Below are positions 40,738-49,430 of a stretch of 64,000 nucleotides of DNA, piece after piece. The notes beneath the pieces are model-generated. The model saw only the letters and a list, made by a program, of their open reading frames with translations, made no database searches and was not told where the DNA came from. The number at the start of each line of letters is the position of its first letter. Positions within the stretch are counted from its first letter, which is position 1. Both the position numbers and the translations under genes were made by a program. Source of the DNA: Methylorubrum rhodesianum (GTDB lineage: Bacteria > Pseudomonadota > Alphaproteobacteria > Rhizobiales > Beijerinckiaceae); NCBI RefSeq assembly GCF_014199985.1, contig NZ_JACHOS010000007.1:62001-126000 (forward strand), in the 5' to 3' direction.

Positions 40738-41733
40738 ATGTCACGCCAGCGCTCCTCCGGTGACCTTCTCGCCGACCGCCGCTACGCCTATGCCGAAGCC
40801 TGCCTTGCCGACGGCGATCCCGGGGCGGCGGCGGAGATGGCGGGCCAAGCGCTCGATCTCGCGCCCGGCTACGCGCCGGCCTGGTTCCTGCTCGGCCGCG
40901 CCCGTGAGGCCCTGTTCGAGCTCAGCCGCGACGAGGCCGACCGGCAGGCGGGCCTGGCGGCCTTCGAGCGGGCGCTCGACCTCGATCCGGCGGACACGCT
41001 CGGCAGCCGCCTGCACCGGGCGGCGCTGGGCGGCGGCGACGCGCTCGCGGCGATGTCGCCGGCCTATATCCGCGCGCTGTTCGACGGCTACGCTCCGCGC
41101 TTCGAGCAGCATCTCGTCGACGAGCTCGGCTATTGCGGGCCTGCGCTGCTCGTCGCGGCGCTCGACGCGCTGACGGGGGCGGACCCGTCTTGTGCGCCGC
41201 AACACTTTCCGAGCGTGCTCGATCTCGGCTGCGGAACCGGGCTGATGGGGCGGGCGCTCGCGGGCCGTGTCGGACGTCTGGCGGGCTGCGACCTCTCCCC
41301 CGCGATGCTGGCTCTGGCCGGCCGAACCGGGCTCTACGAGCGCCTCGTCGAGGCCGATCTCGTCACCTTCCTCGCCGGCGAACCCGACGCCTCGGCCGAC
41401 CTGATCGTGGCGGCGGACGTCTTTATCTATCTGGGGCACCTCGCATCCGCCCTCGGGGGAATGGCCCGTGTGCTGCGGCCCGGCGGGTTTGCCGTGTTCA
41501 CCGTCCAATCGCCGCCGGAGGGGGAAACGGGTGTCGTCCTCGGCGCCGACGGCCGCTACGCCCATGCCGACACCTACCTGAAAGCCGAGGCGGAGAGGGC
41601 GAGGCTCACCATCGTCGAGATGCATTCGGCCGCGATCCGACGCCAGAAGAGGCTAGACGTTCCCGGGCGGATCTTAATCCTGCACAAACACTTGATCGGA
41701 ACTCATGAAATGGATGCAACCGGAAAGCCGTAA
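40738..41733 (+). CDS. TPR-containing SAM-dependent methyltransferase
   Basis: 331 residues. The first 100 residues hold two to three TPR-like helical hairpins (YAYAEACLADGDPGAAAEMAGQALDLAPG and the AFERALDLDPAD unit). A class I methyltransferase domain follows, with the SAM motif VLDLGCGTGLMGRAL near residue 160 and motif IV ADLIVAADVFIYLG near 221. TPR plus methyltransferase proteins of this kind are annotated as hypothetical; the substrate is unknown. It diverges from the exonuclease gene with a 57-base spacer. Confidence 0.88.
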   Translation: MSRQRSSGDLLADRRYAYAEACLADGDPGAAAEMAGQALDLAPGYAPAWFLLGRAREALFELSRDEADRQAGLAAFERALDLDPADTLGSRLHRAALGGGDALAAMSPAYIRALFDGYAPRFEQHLVDELGYCGPALLVAALDALTGADPSCAPQHFPSVLDLGCGTGLMGRALAGRVGRLAGCDLSPAMLALAGRTGLYERLVEADLVTFLAGEPDASADLIVAADVFIYLGHLASALGGMARVLRPGGFAVFTVQSPPEGETGVVLGADGRYAHADTYLKAEAERARLTIVEMHSAAIRRQKRLDVPGRILILHKHLIGTHEMDATGKP

Positions 41734-41769
41734 TACCGTTGTGCTGCGGAGCAAAAACCAGGGAAACCG

Positions 41770-42528
41770 ATGGCTGACGACTCGAACAAGGCTTTTCCAG
41801 CAAGTCCGGTGACGCGGGTACCCTTCGCGCTGATGCTGGCAGGCACAGCGGGCGCCGCCGACTCGATCGGCTTCCTCGAATTCTCCCAACTCTTCATGTC
41901 GTTCATGAGCGGCAACACCACGCGCTTCGGTGTGGCCGTGTCCGGCTTCGACTGGGACGGAACCACCCGCTTCGCCAGCGTGATCGCCCTGTTCTGCTTC
42001 GGCGCCTTCCTCGGCACGCTGATCGCCGCCTGGGCCGGGCGCTTCCGCCTGTCGGTCCTGCTCATCATCCAGGCGGTTCTGTTCGCCGTCGGCCTGCTGG
42101 TGCCCTTCGGCACGACGGCCTTCCCGCTCCATGCCTACCCGATCGTGCTGGCACTCGGCATCCAGAACGCGACGCTTCAGGACGAGGCGGGCCGCAGCCT
42201 CGCCATCACCTACGTCACGGGAACGGTGGTGCGCTTCGGTGCGGGCGTCGCCAACCTGATCCTGCACAAGCCCGCCCCGTCCTTCTGGCTGCAGGCGCCG
42301 CTCTGGGGTGCGCTGAGTGTCGGCGCCGTGGTCGGCGGATTCCTCCACGGATGGTACGGCGAGCGGGCCTTCCTGTTCCCGGCCGGCTTTGCCGCGCTGC
42401 TGGCGGTGGTCGCGCTGGTGCTGACGGTCTGGCTCAAGGACACGCCCTACGTCTCGGGCGTCGCCGCCCCGCAGCCCGACGCCCATCCCGAGGCGAAGCC
42501 GACGGCGACCGTTCCGGCCGCCGGCTGA
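41770..42528 (+). CDS. DUF1275 (YoaK-like) membrane protein
   Basis: 252 residues with six membrane helices. The family hallmarks GAADSIGFLEFSQLFMSFMSGNTTRFG (start of the domain), ALGIQNATLQDEAG and ITYVTGTVVRFG are present. No transport or enzymatic role has been established for DUF1275. It starts 36 bases after the methyltransferase stop and could share its transcript. Confidence 0.9.
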   Translation: MADDSNKAFPASPVTRVPFALMLAGTAGAADSIGFLEFSQLFMSFMSGNTTRFGVAVSGFDWDGTTRFASVIALFCFGAFLGTLIAAWAGRFRLSVLLIIQAVLFAVGLLVPFGTTAFPLHAYPIVLALGIQNATLQDEAGRSLAITYVTGTVVRFGAGVANLILHKPAPSFWLQAPLWGALSVGAVVGGFLHGWYGERAFLFPAGFAALLAVVALVLTVWLKDTPYVSGVAAPQPDAHPEAKPTATVPAAG

Positions 42529-42532
42529 TCTC

Positions 42533-42958
42533 TCATCCGTCGTCACCCGGGCCGCCGCGCAGCCGCTTGACGCTGCTGCGGCGGCTCTTTTCGTCGAGGC
42601 GCCGCTTCTTCGAGGCCAGGGTCGGCCGGGTGGCGCGGCGCGGCGTCGGCGGCACCGCCGCTTCCGCCACCATCGCCGCCAGCCGCTCGCGGGCATCGGC
42701 CCGGTTGCGCTCCTGCGTGCGAAAGCGCTGGGCGGTGATGACGAGCACGCCCTCCCCCGTCAGGCGCCGGCCCGCGAGGCGCATCAGCCGCACCGCCACG
42801 GCGTCGGGCAGGCTGCGCGAGCGGCGCACGTCGAAGCGCAGCTGCACCGCGGTCGAGAGCTTGTTGACGTTCTGCCCGCCCGGGCCCGAGGCGCGCACGA
42901 AGCTCTCCTCGATCTCGGCCTCGTCGATCTCGATCTGCGGCGTGCAGCGGAGCGCCAC
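42533..42958 (-). CDS. arfB: Alternative ribosome-rescue factor / peptidyl-tRNA hydrolase ArfB
   Basis: 141 residues from a GTG at 42958 with AAGG nine bases upstream. The catalytic GGQ is in RASGPGGQNVNKLSTAV near residue 20, as in class I release factors. The C-terminal tail is strongly basic (LASKKRRLDEKSRRSSVKRLR), the feature that lets ArfB enter the empty mRNA channel of stalled ribosomes. It lacks the codon-recognition domains of RF1/RF2. It sits next to the BolA gene on the same strand. Confidence 0.93.
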   Translation of the reverse strand: MALRCTPQIEIDEAEIEESFVRASGPGGQNVNKLSTAVQLRFDVRRSRSLPDAVAVRLMRLAGRRLTGEGVLVITAQRFRTQERNRADARERLAAMVAEAAVPPTPRRATRPTLASKKRRLDEKSRRSSVKRLRGGPGDDG

Positions 42959-42989
42959 GGCGGTCGACCTTTCCGTCCGGCGTTCCGCC

Positions 42990-43268
42990 TCAACCCGCCT
43001 CGCCCGGCGTGCGGGCCCGCACCGCCAGGGCGTGCAGCCCGCGTTTAAAAGCCTCGTCGAGGAGCCCGTTGACGAGCCTGTGGCGCTCGACCCGGCTCTT
43101 GCCCTCGAACGCCGACGAGACGACATCGAGCCGGAAATGGGTCTCGCCCTCTGGCCGGGCACCGGCATGGCCGGCATGCAGGTGCGACTCGTCGATCACT
43201 TCCAGCGCGGTCGGCGCCAGCTCGGCGTCGAGCCGCCCGGCGATCCAGTCCTTCAGGGTCCCGGTCAT
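42990..43268 (-). CDS. BolA family protein
   Basis: 92 residues from the ATG at 43268 (GAGG five bases upstream). The BolA fold is indicated by the sequence ALEVIDESHLHAGHAG, ETHFRLDVVSSAFEGKSRVERHRLVNGLL and AFKRGLHALAVRART. BolA proteins pair with monothiol glutaredoxins to handle [2Fe-2S] clusters; the conserved His in HAG is present. Opposite it, the J-domain gene diverges, as in many alphaproteobacteria. Confidence 0.93.
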   Translation of the reverse strand: MTGTLKDWIAGRLDAELAPTALEVIDESHLHAGHAGARPEGETHFRLDVVSSAFEGKSRVERHRLVNGLLDEAFKRGLHALAVRARTPGEAG

Positions 43269-43434
43269 CGTTTCCTCGCTGTTTCCCCGCGGCGCGAAGT
43301 GGGGTCTCGGACGCGCCGCGAACCTGCCGGTCCGGCCCGATCCGGACATAAAAGCGTCAACCCCGGATCGATGCATGCGGCATCAGGCCCGACGGCCTTG
43401 TGTCGGCGCGTCCGCCCCTCATAATCGGCCCGTC

Positions 43435-44148
43435 ATGGATCTCAACTCGCCGCTGTTCGACCGCATCCGCATCAAGCCCACCTGTGACGATCCCAAGCAG
43501 GGAGCGAAGGCGGGAACGCGGGCCGGTGCGCGGACGGGTGCCGGCGCCGGGACCGCCGCGGCCGAGGCCGCCTGCGAGGCGACCGGCTGCACGCATCCCG
43601 GGCTCTACCGCGCGCCCAAGGGGCGCAAGCAGGAGGGGCAGTATTGGCGCTTCTGCATCGATCACGTGCGCGCCTACAACGCCGCCTACAACTACTTCGA
43701 CGGCATGAACGACGCCGCGGTCGAGGCCTATCAGAAGGACGCGATGATCGGCCACCGGCCGACATGGTCGATGGGCGTGAACCCGGCGGCCGGCGGTGAG
43801 GGCAAAGGCCAGGGCCAGGGTGCCAAGGCAGCGAAGCCCGAGGCCGAGCGCGACTGGGCCTATGCCGATCCGCTCGGAATCCTGCGGGCGAACGGCCTCG
43901 GCGGCGGTGCGAACCGGCGCCAGGCGCCCCAGGAACCGCAGCGGCCGCGCCACTCGGCGGCGGTGCGCAAGGCGCTCGATGTAATGGGCCTCGACGAGAA
44001 CGCCGATACGGCGGCGATCAAGGCCCAGTACAAGACGCTGGTGAAGCGCTTCCACCCGGATGCCAATGGAGGCGATCGCTCGTTCGAGGATCGCCTGCGC
44101 GACATCATCCGCGCCCACGACGCGCTGCGCGCCGCCGGGATGTGCTGA
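43435..44148 (+). CDS. J-domain protein with an N-terminal Cys/His motif
   Basis: 237 residues. The C-terminal 65 residues are a J domain with HPD (VKRFHPDANGGD) near residue 205, so it should stimulate an Hsp70. It has no G/F or zinc-finger regions of DnaJ. The N-terminal half holds Cys47, Cys52, His54, Cys74 and His77 (ACEATGCTHPG and WRFCIDHVR), a possible zinc site, plus YNYFDGM. BolA on the other side and cobS downstream form a recurring alphaproteobacterial block. Client unknown. Confidence 0.88.
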   Translation: MDLNSPLFDRIRIKPTCDDPKQGAKAGTRAGARTGAGAGTAAAEAACEATGCTHPGLYRAPKGRKQEGQYWRFCIDHVRAYNAAYNYFDGMNDAAVEAYQKDAMIGHRPTWSMGVNPAAGGEGKGQGQGAKAAKPEAERDWAYADPLGILRANGLGGGANRRQAPQEPQRPRHSAAVRKALDVMGLDENADTAAIKAQYKTLVKRFHPDANGGDRSFEDRLRDIIRAHDALRAAGMC

Positions 44149-44591
44149 GCAGGGGCTGAGCGCGGCGCGACCGCTCCGGCCGCTCGCGACGGGGGATCTC
44201 CGCGAGGAAAATCCCGGCCAACATCCCGGGCAACGGGCATCCCGGCTGGCCGGACCGCCGCTGCCGGTGATGTTGGCACAGGGGATGCAGACCCGCGATG
44301 CGCCCGAAATGCACCGAGTGCCGGCCTGTCAGGCGGTGCCCGGGGCAGCAAATGTCCGTGCGTGCCCTATATTGTTGGAATACCGCTTCCACGCGGAGCG
44401 GGAATCCCGGATGAACCGTCCATCGGTCCGATCCCTCTTTCTGGCTGAGCCCCCTTGGCGATGCCGAGGGGCGGCGATTAAGGAAGGCATCCGCCCGCTT
44501 CCGGTCGGGCTGCCCGGCAGGTGAGTTGACGACGAAGATGCGCGGTCGCGCGGGCTCAGGCACGCTTCCGGCCGCCCCGATGAGGTTCCGT
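44149..44591. other. Long spacer before cobS
   Basis: 443 bases without a supported gene. It includes CCCCTTGGCGATGCCGAGGGG around 44452, able to form an imperfect hairpin, and a TATATTG stretch near 44370 that might be a -10 element. I looked for a cobalamin riboswitch because cobS follows, but no convincing B12 box was found. Confidence 0.5.
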
Positions 44592-45575
44592 ATGCTGTCT
44601 GACGATACGCCCGCTTCCCTGCCCGACCGCCAGATTTCCGTCCGCGAGGTCTTCGGCATCGACCTTGATCTCAAGGTGCCGGCCTTCTCCGAGACCGACG
44701 AGCACGTGCCGGATCTCGACCCGGACTACATCTTCGACCGCGAGACGACGCTCTCGATCCTGGCCGGCTTCGCCCGCAACCGCCGCGTCATGGTCACCGG
44801 CTATCACGGCACCGGCAAGTCGACGCATATCGAGCAGGTGGCGGCGCGGCTGAATTGGCCCTGCATCCGGATCAACCTCGACAGCCACGTCTCGCGCATC
44901 GACCTCGTCGGCAAGGACGCCATCGTCCTGCAGGACGGCAAGCAGATTACCGCCTTCCAGGACGGCATCCTGCCCTGGGCGCTGCAGAACAACGTCGCCC
45001 TCGTCTTCGACGAGTACGATGCCGGCCGCCCCGACGTGATGTTCGTGATCCAGCGCGTTCTGGAGGTTTCCGGCCGCCTGACGCTGCTCGATCAGAAGCG
45101 CGTCATCCGCCCGCATCCGGCCTTCCGCCTATTCGCCACCGCCAACACGGTCGGCCTCGGCGACACCTCCGGCCTCTATCATGGCACCCAGCAGATCAAC
45201 CAGGGCCAGATGGACCGCTGGTCGATCGTCACCACGCTGAACTACCTGCCGCACGACCGCGAGGTCGACATCGTGCTCTCGAAGTCGCCGCACTACCAGA
45301 GCGAGAGCGGGCGCGACACGGTGAACCGGATGGTGCGCGTGGCCGACCTCACCCGTAACGCCTTCATGAACGGCGACCTCTCGACGGTGATGAGCCCGCG
45401 CACCGTCATCACCTGGGCCGAGAACGCCGACATCTTCCGCGATATCGGCTTCGCCTTCCGGGTGACCTTCCTCAACAAGTGCGACGAGCTGGAGCGGCCC
45501 CTGGTGGCCGAGTTCTACCAGCGCGCCTTCGGCAAGGAGCTGCCCGAGAGCGCGCTCAATGTCGCGCTGAGCTGA
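44592..45575 (+). CDS. cobS: Aerobic cobaltochelatase AAA+ subunit CobS
   Basis: 327 residues from the ATG at 44592, preceded by GAGG at six bases; two upstream in-frame ATGs are less well supported. The AAA+ signatures are Walker [10 protein letters not shown] (Lys76) and Walker B LVFDEYD near 141. CobS works with CobT and CobN to insert cobalt into hydrogenobyrinate a,c-diamide in the aerobic cobalamin pathway. cobT follows 138 bases later; cobN is not in the window. Confidence 0.97.
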   Translation: MLSDDTPASLPDRQISVREVFGIDLDLKVPAFSETDEHVPDLDPDYIFDRETTLSILAGFARNRRVMVTGYHGTGKSTHIEQVAARLNWPCIRINLDSHVSRIDLVGKDAIVLQDGKQITAFQDGILPWALQNNVALVFDEYDAGRPDVMFVIQRVLEVSGRLTLLDQKRVIRPHPAFRLFATANTVGLGDTSGLYHGTQQINQGQMDRWSIVTTLNYLPHDREVDIVLSKSPHYQSESGRDTVNRMVRVADLTRNAFMNGDLSTVMSPRTVITWAENADIFRDIGFAFRVTFLNKCDELERPLVAEFYQRAFGKELPESALNVALS

Positions 45576-45713
45576 TCGAGTGCCCGTCCCCGCGCTGCGC
45601 TCGCGGCGGGGACGGCGCTCGCACCTCCGGGATCGAGGCGATGCGCCGGCCGAGCCCTTGAACTCGATCCGGTCGCGTCCGCGAAGACATGGCCGCGAAG
45701 ACATGGCGAAGAG

Positions 45714-47624
45714 ATGGCCCTGACCAACCGCCCCAAGACCGGCGATCGCAAGGAACCCGGTGCCGAGCCCCTGAAGCGCTCGGTGGCCGGCTGCCTGCGC
45801 GCCATCGCCAAGCGGCCGGATATCGAGGTCACCTATGCCAGCGACCGGCCGGCGCTGATCGGCGACAAGGCGCGGCTGCCCGAGCCGACGCGGCGGATCA
45901 CCGCCGAGGACGCGGCGATCCTGCGCGGCCATTCCGACTCCATGGCGCTGCGCCTCGGCTGCCACGACACCAGTGTCCACCGCCGGCTCGCCCCCGAGAA
46001 CGCCGCGGCGCGCGCCGTCTATGACGCGGTCGAGCAGGCCCGTGTCGAGGCGATCGGCTCGCGGCGGCTGGACGGGGTCGCCGCCAACATCACCGCGATG
46101 CTGGAAGACCGCTACCACCGGGGCGGCAAGTACGAGAACATCACCGACCGCGCCGACGCGCCGATGGAGGATGCCGTCGCGCTGATGGTGCGCGAGCGCC
46201 TGACCGGTCAGAAGCCGCCGCCCGCCGCCGCCCGGATCGTCGATCTGTGGCGCGAGCATATCGAGGCGCGGGCGGGCAAGAACCTCGACGGTCTGCTCGG
46301 CTCGATCGAGAATCAGCGCAGCTTCGCCCGCTCGGTGCGCGACCTGCTCTCCTCCCTCGACATGGCCGACGAGACGCCGCTCGATCAGGACGACGAGAGC
46401 GACGATGACGAGAACCAGGCCCAGGACGACGAGCAGCAGCCGAGCGAGGGCGAGGCCGAGGAGCAGTCCCAGGGCGACCGGGCCGAGATCGAGGTCAGCG
46501 ACGAGGCGACCGACGATCTCGACGAGGGCGCCACCGAATCCGCCGACGCACCCTCCGGCGAATTGCCGGAGGAGGCCGAGGACTCGGAATCCGAGGAGGC
46601 GTCCGAATCCTGGCGCCCGCCGAGCCAGCGCGGCAACGAGCGTACAGGCCCCGATTACAAGGTCTACAACCCGCGCTTCGACGAGATCGTCGAGGCCGAG
46701 GAGCTGTGCGATGCCGAGGAGCTGACGCGCCTTCGCAGCTATCTCGACAAGCAGCTCGCCCATCTCCAGGGCGTCGTCGGCCGCCTCGCCAACCGCCTGC
46801 AGCGCCGGCTGCTGGCGCAGCAGAGCCGTGCCTGGGACTTCGACCTCGAGGAGGGCCAGCTCGATCCGGCCCGGCTGGTGCGCGTCGTCACCGATCCGTT
46901 TCAGCCGCTCTCCTTCAAGCAGGAGAAGGACACCAATTTCCGCGACACGGTGGTGACGCTGCTGCTCGACAATTCCGGGTCGATGCGCGGGCGCCCGATC
47001 ACGGTCGCCGCCACCTGCGCCGACATCCTCGCGCGCACGCTGGAGCGTTGCGGCGTGAAGGTCGAGATCCTCGGCTTCACCACCCGCGCCTGGAAGGGCG
47101 GCCAGTCTCGCGAAGCGTGGCTCGCCGGCGGCAAGCCGCCCTCCCCGGGCCGGCTCAACGACCTGCGCCACATCATCTATAAGAGCGCCGACGCCCCCTG
47201 GCGCCGGGCACGGAAGAACCTCGGGCTGATGATGCGCGAGGGCCTGCTGAAGGAGAACATCGACGGCGAGGCCCTGGATTGGGCGCACAAGCGCCTGCTG
47301 GCCCGGCCCGAGCAGCGCCGCATCCTGATGGTGATCTCGGACGGCGCGCCGGTCGACGATTCGACGCTGTCGGTCAATCCCGGCAACTACCTCGAGCGCC
47401 ACCTGCGCTACATGATCGAGGAGATCGAGACCCGCTCGCCGGTGGAGCTTCTGGCCATCGGCATCGGCCACGACGTGACGCGCTACTATCGCCGCGCCGT
47501 GACGATCATCGACGCCGAGGAACTCGGCGGCGCGATGACGGAGAAGCTCGCCGAGCTGTTCGAGGAAGATGGCGGCGTGTCCCGCAGCGGCGGCGGGATG
47601 CGGCGGGCGGCCGGACGCCGCTGA
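45714..47624 (+). CDS. cobT: Aerobic cobaltochelatase subunit CobT
   Basis: 636 residues. A conserved N-terminal half is followed by a very acidic, low-complexity linker (residues about 220-300, runs of [10 protein letters not shown] type). The C-terminal von Willebrand A domain has the MIDAS motif DNSGSMRG near residue 419 and [12 protein letters not shown] near 540. CobT forms the ATPase motor with CobS. The start follows short repeats of GAAGACATGGC, and the ribosome site is weak, so initiation could depend on cobS translation. Confidence 0.97.
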   Translation: MALTNRPKTGDRKEPGAEPLKRSVAGCLRAIAKRPDIEVTYASDRPALIGDKARLPEPTRRITAEDAAILRGHSDSMALRLGCHDTSVHRRLAPENAAARAVYDAVEQARVEAIGSRRLDGVAANITAMLEDRYHRGGKYENITDRADAPMEDAVALMVRERLTGQKPPPAAARIVDLWREHIEARAGKNLDGLLGSIENQRSFARSVRDLLSSLDMADETPLDQDDESDDDENQAQDDEQQPSEGEAEEQSQGDRAEIEVSDEATDDLDEGATESADAPSGELPEEAEDSESEEASESWRPPSQRGNERTGPDYKVYNPRFDEIVEAEELCDAEELTRLRSYLDKQLAHLQGVVGRLANRLQRRLLAQQSRAWDFDLEEGQLDPARLVRVVTDPFQPLSFKQEKDTNFRDTVVTLLLDNSGSMRGRPITVAATCADILARTLERCGVKVEILGFTTRAWKGGQSREAWLAGGKPPSPGRLNDLRHIIYKSADAPWRRARKNLGLMMREGLLKENIDGEALDWAHKRLLARPEQRRILMVISDGAPVDDSTLSVNPGNYLERHLRYMIEEIETRSPVELLAIGIGHDVTRYYRRAVTIIDAEELGGAMTEKLAELFEEDGGVSRSGGGMRRAAGRR

Positions 47625-47720
47625 AGACCGGATCGCGGGGGATGAGCGCCGGCCGATCGGCCATCATCCCGCGCAGGCCGACCGGCCCGCAGGGCGGTTC
47701 GTTTCGAGCGAGGATGCACC

Positions 47721-48131
47721 ATGACCGGTGACGTCAGCGGCGCGCCGCGCCTGCTCCTGAGAATCGAGGGAGCGTCGTTACTCGTCTGTGCTCTCGCCGG
47801 ATATGCCTGGGCGGGTCAGTCCTGGTGGCTGCTGGCTGCCCTCATCCTTCTCCCCGACCTCAGCATGATCGGTTATCTGGCCGGTCCCAGGATCGGCGCG
47901 GTGAGCTACAACGCGGCTCACACCACCACGGTACCGCTTCTGCTGCTGACAGCCTCCTGGGCGTTCGGAAGTCACGCGGCGGCCGGTCTCACCCTCATCT
48001 GGCTGGCCCATATCGGGCTCGACCGCGCCGTGGGGTACGGGCTCAAATATGGCACCGGCTTCAACGACACCCATCTCGGACCCCTCGGAAGAGCGGGAGG
48101 CAGGTCTCGCCTGAGGTTCCGCCGCGCGTGA
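47721..48131 (+). CDS. DUF4260 membrane protein
   Basis: 136 residues with about four membrane helices. Family marks: RIEGASLLVCALAGYAW, LPDLSMIGYLAGPRIGAVSYNAAHT and WLAHIGLDRAVGYGLKYGTGFNDTHLG. No function is known for DUF4260. GAGG precedes the ATG at seven bases. It converges with the small gene at 48178. Confidence 0.88.
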   Translation: MTGDVSGAPRLLLRIEGASLLVCALAGYAWAGQSWWLLAALILLPDLSMIGYLAGPRIGAVSYNAAHTTTVPLLLLTASWAFGSHAAAGLTLIWLAHIGLDRAVGYGLKYGTGFNDTHLGPLGRAGGRSRLRFRRA

Positions 48132-48177
48132 TGCCCGATGCGGGGCTGCATCCTGGCGTGGCGGCGCGCCGGGAGAT

Positions 48178-48384
48178 CTACTTCTTGCGATCCAGCCCTT
48201 CGTCTTCCATGGGACCCAGGATCATGCGGCCCTCGAAGCCGTCGTAGCCGCCGCTGTAGGTGAAGCGGTTGAGCGCGAGCTGTTGCCGTCTCTCAGAGGT
48301 CAGTTCGCTGCCCTGGTGGAAGCGGTGTGCGTTCCGGATCTGCCGTTGCCCCTTCGTAGGGGGTGTGCTGTACGGCTTCCGCAT
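48178..48384 (-). CDS. Small basic hypothetical protein
   Basis: 68 residues, rich in Arg/Gln/Tyr (MRKPYSTPPTKGQRQIRN, then a C-terminal MEDEGLDRKK). AGGGAG about seven bases before the ATG supports expression. No domain is recognised. An imperfect GCCT-AATTAAA-AGGC hairpin lies about 50 bases upstream. The frame has no better competitor on the other strand. Confidence 0.55.
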   Translation of the reverse strand: MRKPYSTPPTKGQRQIRNAHRFHQGSELTSERRQQLALNRFTYSGGYDGFEGRMILGPMEDEGLDRKK

Positions 48385-48479
48385 TCAGGCGCTCCCTTCG
48401 GTCCAGCGTTCGAGCCCGGATTCGCCTTTTAATTAGGCAACCGCACCGCTTCGCGAAAGGTACCCCGGTCCGTGCGGCG

Positions 48480-49406
48480 TCAGAACGGACTGATTGGAAA
48501 AAACCGTAGATAAAGCTCGGCATACTTCCCGTCGTCCCACACCCGCTGCAACGCGTCGTCGAGGGCGCGAGCGAGGGCCGCGTCCTCGGTGCGGGTGACG
48601 AAGCCGATACCCTCACCGAAATAGCGGTTCTCCAAGTAGTCGCCGCCGGAATAGCCGCAGCACCCCTCCGCCTCCTGGCCGTTGAGCCAGAGCGCGAGGC
48701 TCAGGCCGTCGGCGAACAGGTACTCGACCTCGCCGCGCTTGAGAGCGCTCTCGCCCGCCGACAGCTCGGTGAACGTCTTGCGCGTCGCCTTGGGGAAGTA
48801 GGCCTTGAGATAGGCCTCGTGGGCGCTGCCCTCCACGACGCCGATACTCCGCCCGGCGAGAGCGGTCGCCGACGCCGCGGGCAGGTTGCGGTCCCTGCGG
48901 CTGATGAAGCGGGCGGGCCAGCGGAAATAGGGCCGTGTCGCCAGGAAGCGCGCCCGCAGACCGGCGGTCAGGGGAATGGCGGCCGCCACCACGTCGCCCT
49001 GCTTGTCGGCGAGCGCATCGAGCAGGGTGTCGAAGCGGCGCGCCTGCACCGTGCAGGTGATCGTCAGGCGCTCGCAGACCGCGCGGGCGAGTTCCACGGC
49101 AAAGCCCGTCGGCGTGCCGTCCGGTCCCGCGAAGTGCAGCGGCGGGAACTCGTCGTCGGTCATGAAGCGCACCGCCCGCCCGGTCTGCGGCGCCTCGACC
49201 CGCTCGCCGCGGGCACGCGGGTTCCAGAAATTCGGGATGGCGATCGCCGGAGCGGGCGTCGAGATCGGCGCCTGTTGTGCCTGAGCAACATAGGTTAACA
49301 AAAAGTAAATGGACAGGCCGGCCAGCCACCACAGCCGAGGATGGCGCGTTGACGCCACGGTTGCGCGAGTGGAGCAATACACGCCGACGGAGAGGTTCTG
49401 GCCCAT
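48480..49406 (-). CDS. Periplasmic solute-binding protein (family 3 type)
   Basis: 308 residues from the ATG at 49406 (AGGGAG four bases upstream). A signal peptide or anchor (about 22-42, LWWLAGLSIYFLLTYVAQAQ) precedes a periplasmic type II binding fold: RFMTDDEFPPLHFAGPDGTPTGFAVELARAVCERL, the signature of the amino-acid-binding family. The fold spans to the end (LARALDDALQRVWDDGKYAELYLRFF). No ABC permease or ATPase genes are adjacent, so it may be an orphan receptor. It diverges from the glycosyltransferase with only 24 bases between the starts. Confidence 0.87.
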   Translation of the reverse strand: MGQNLSVGVYCSTRATVASTRHPRLWWLAGLSIYFLLTYVAQAQQAPISTPAPAIAIPNFWNPRARGERVEAPQTGRAVRFMTDDEFPPLHFAGPDGTPTGFAVELARAVCERLTITCTVQARRFDTLLDALADKQGDVVAAAIPLTAGLRARFLATRPYFRWPARFISRRDRNLPAASATALAGRSIGVVEGSAHEAYLKAYFPKATRKTFTELSAGESALKRGEVEYLFADGLSLALWLNGQEAEGCCGYSGGDYLENRYFGEGIGFVTRTEDAALARALDDALQRVWDDGKYAELYLRFFPISPF

Positions 49407-49430
49407 GCTTCTCCCTAGCACGGCGCGGGC

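Noticed and set aside
44149-44591. Cobalamin riboswitch upstream of cobS
   Set aside because: No convincing B12 box or conserved core was found by eye.
45681-45713. Repeated GAAGACATGGC units before cobT as a regulatory repeat
   Set aside because: Only two and a half imperfect copies; more likely a local duplication around the ribosome site, too short to interpret.
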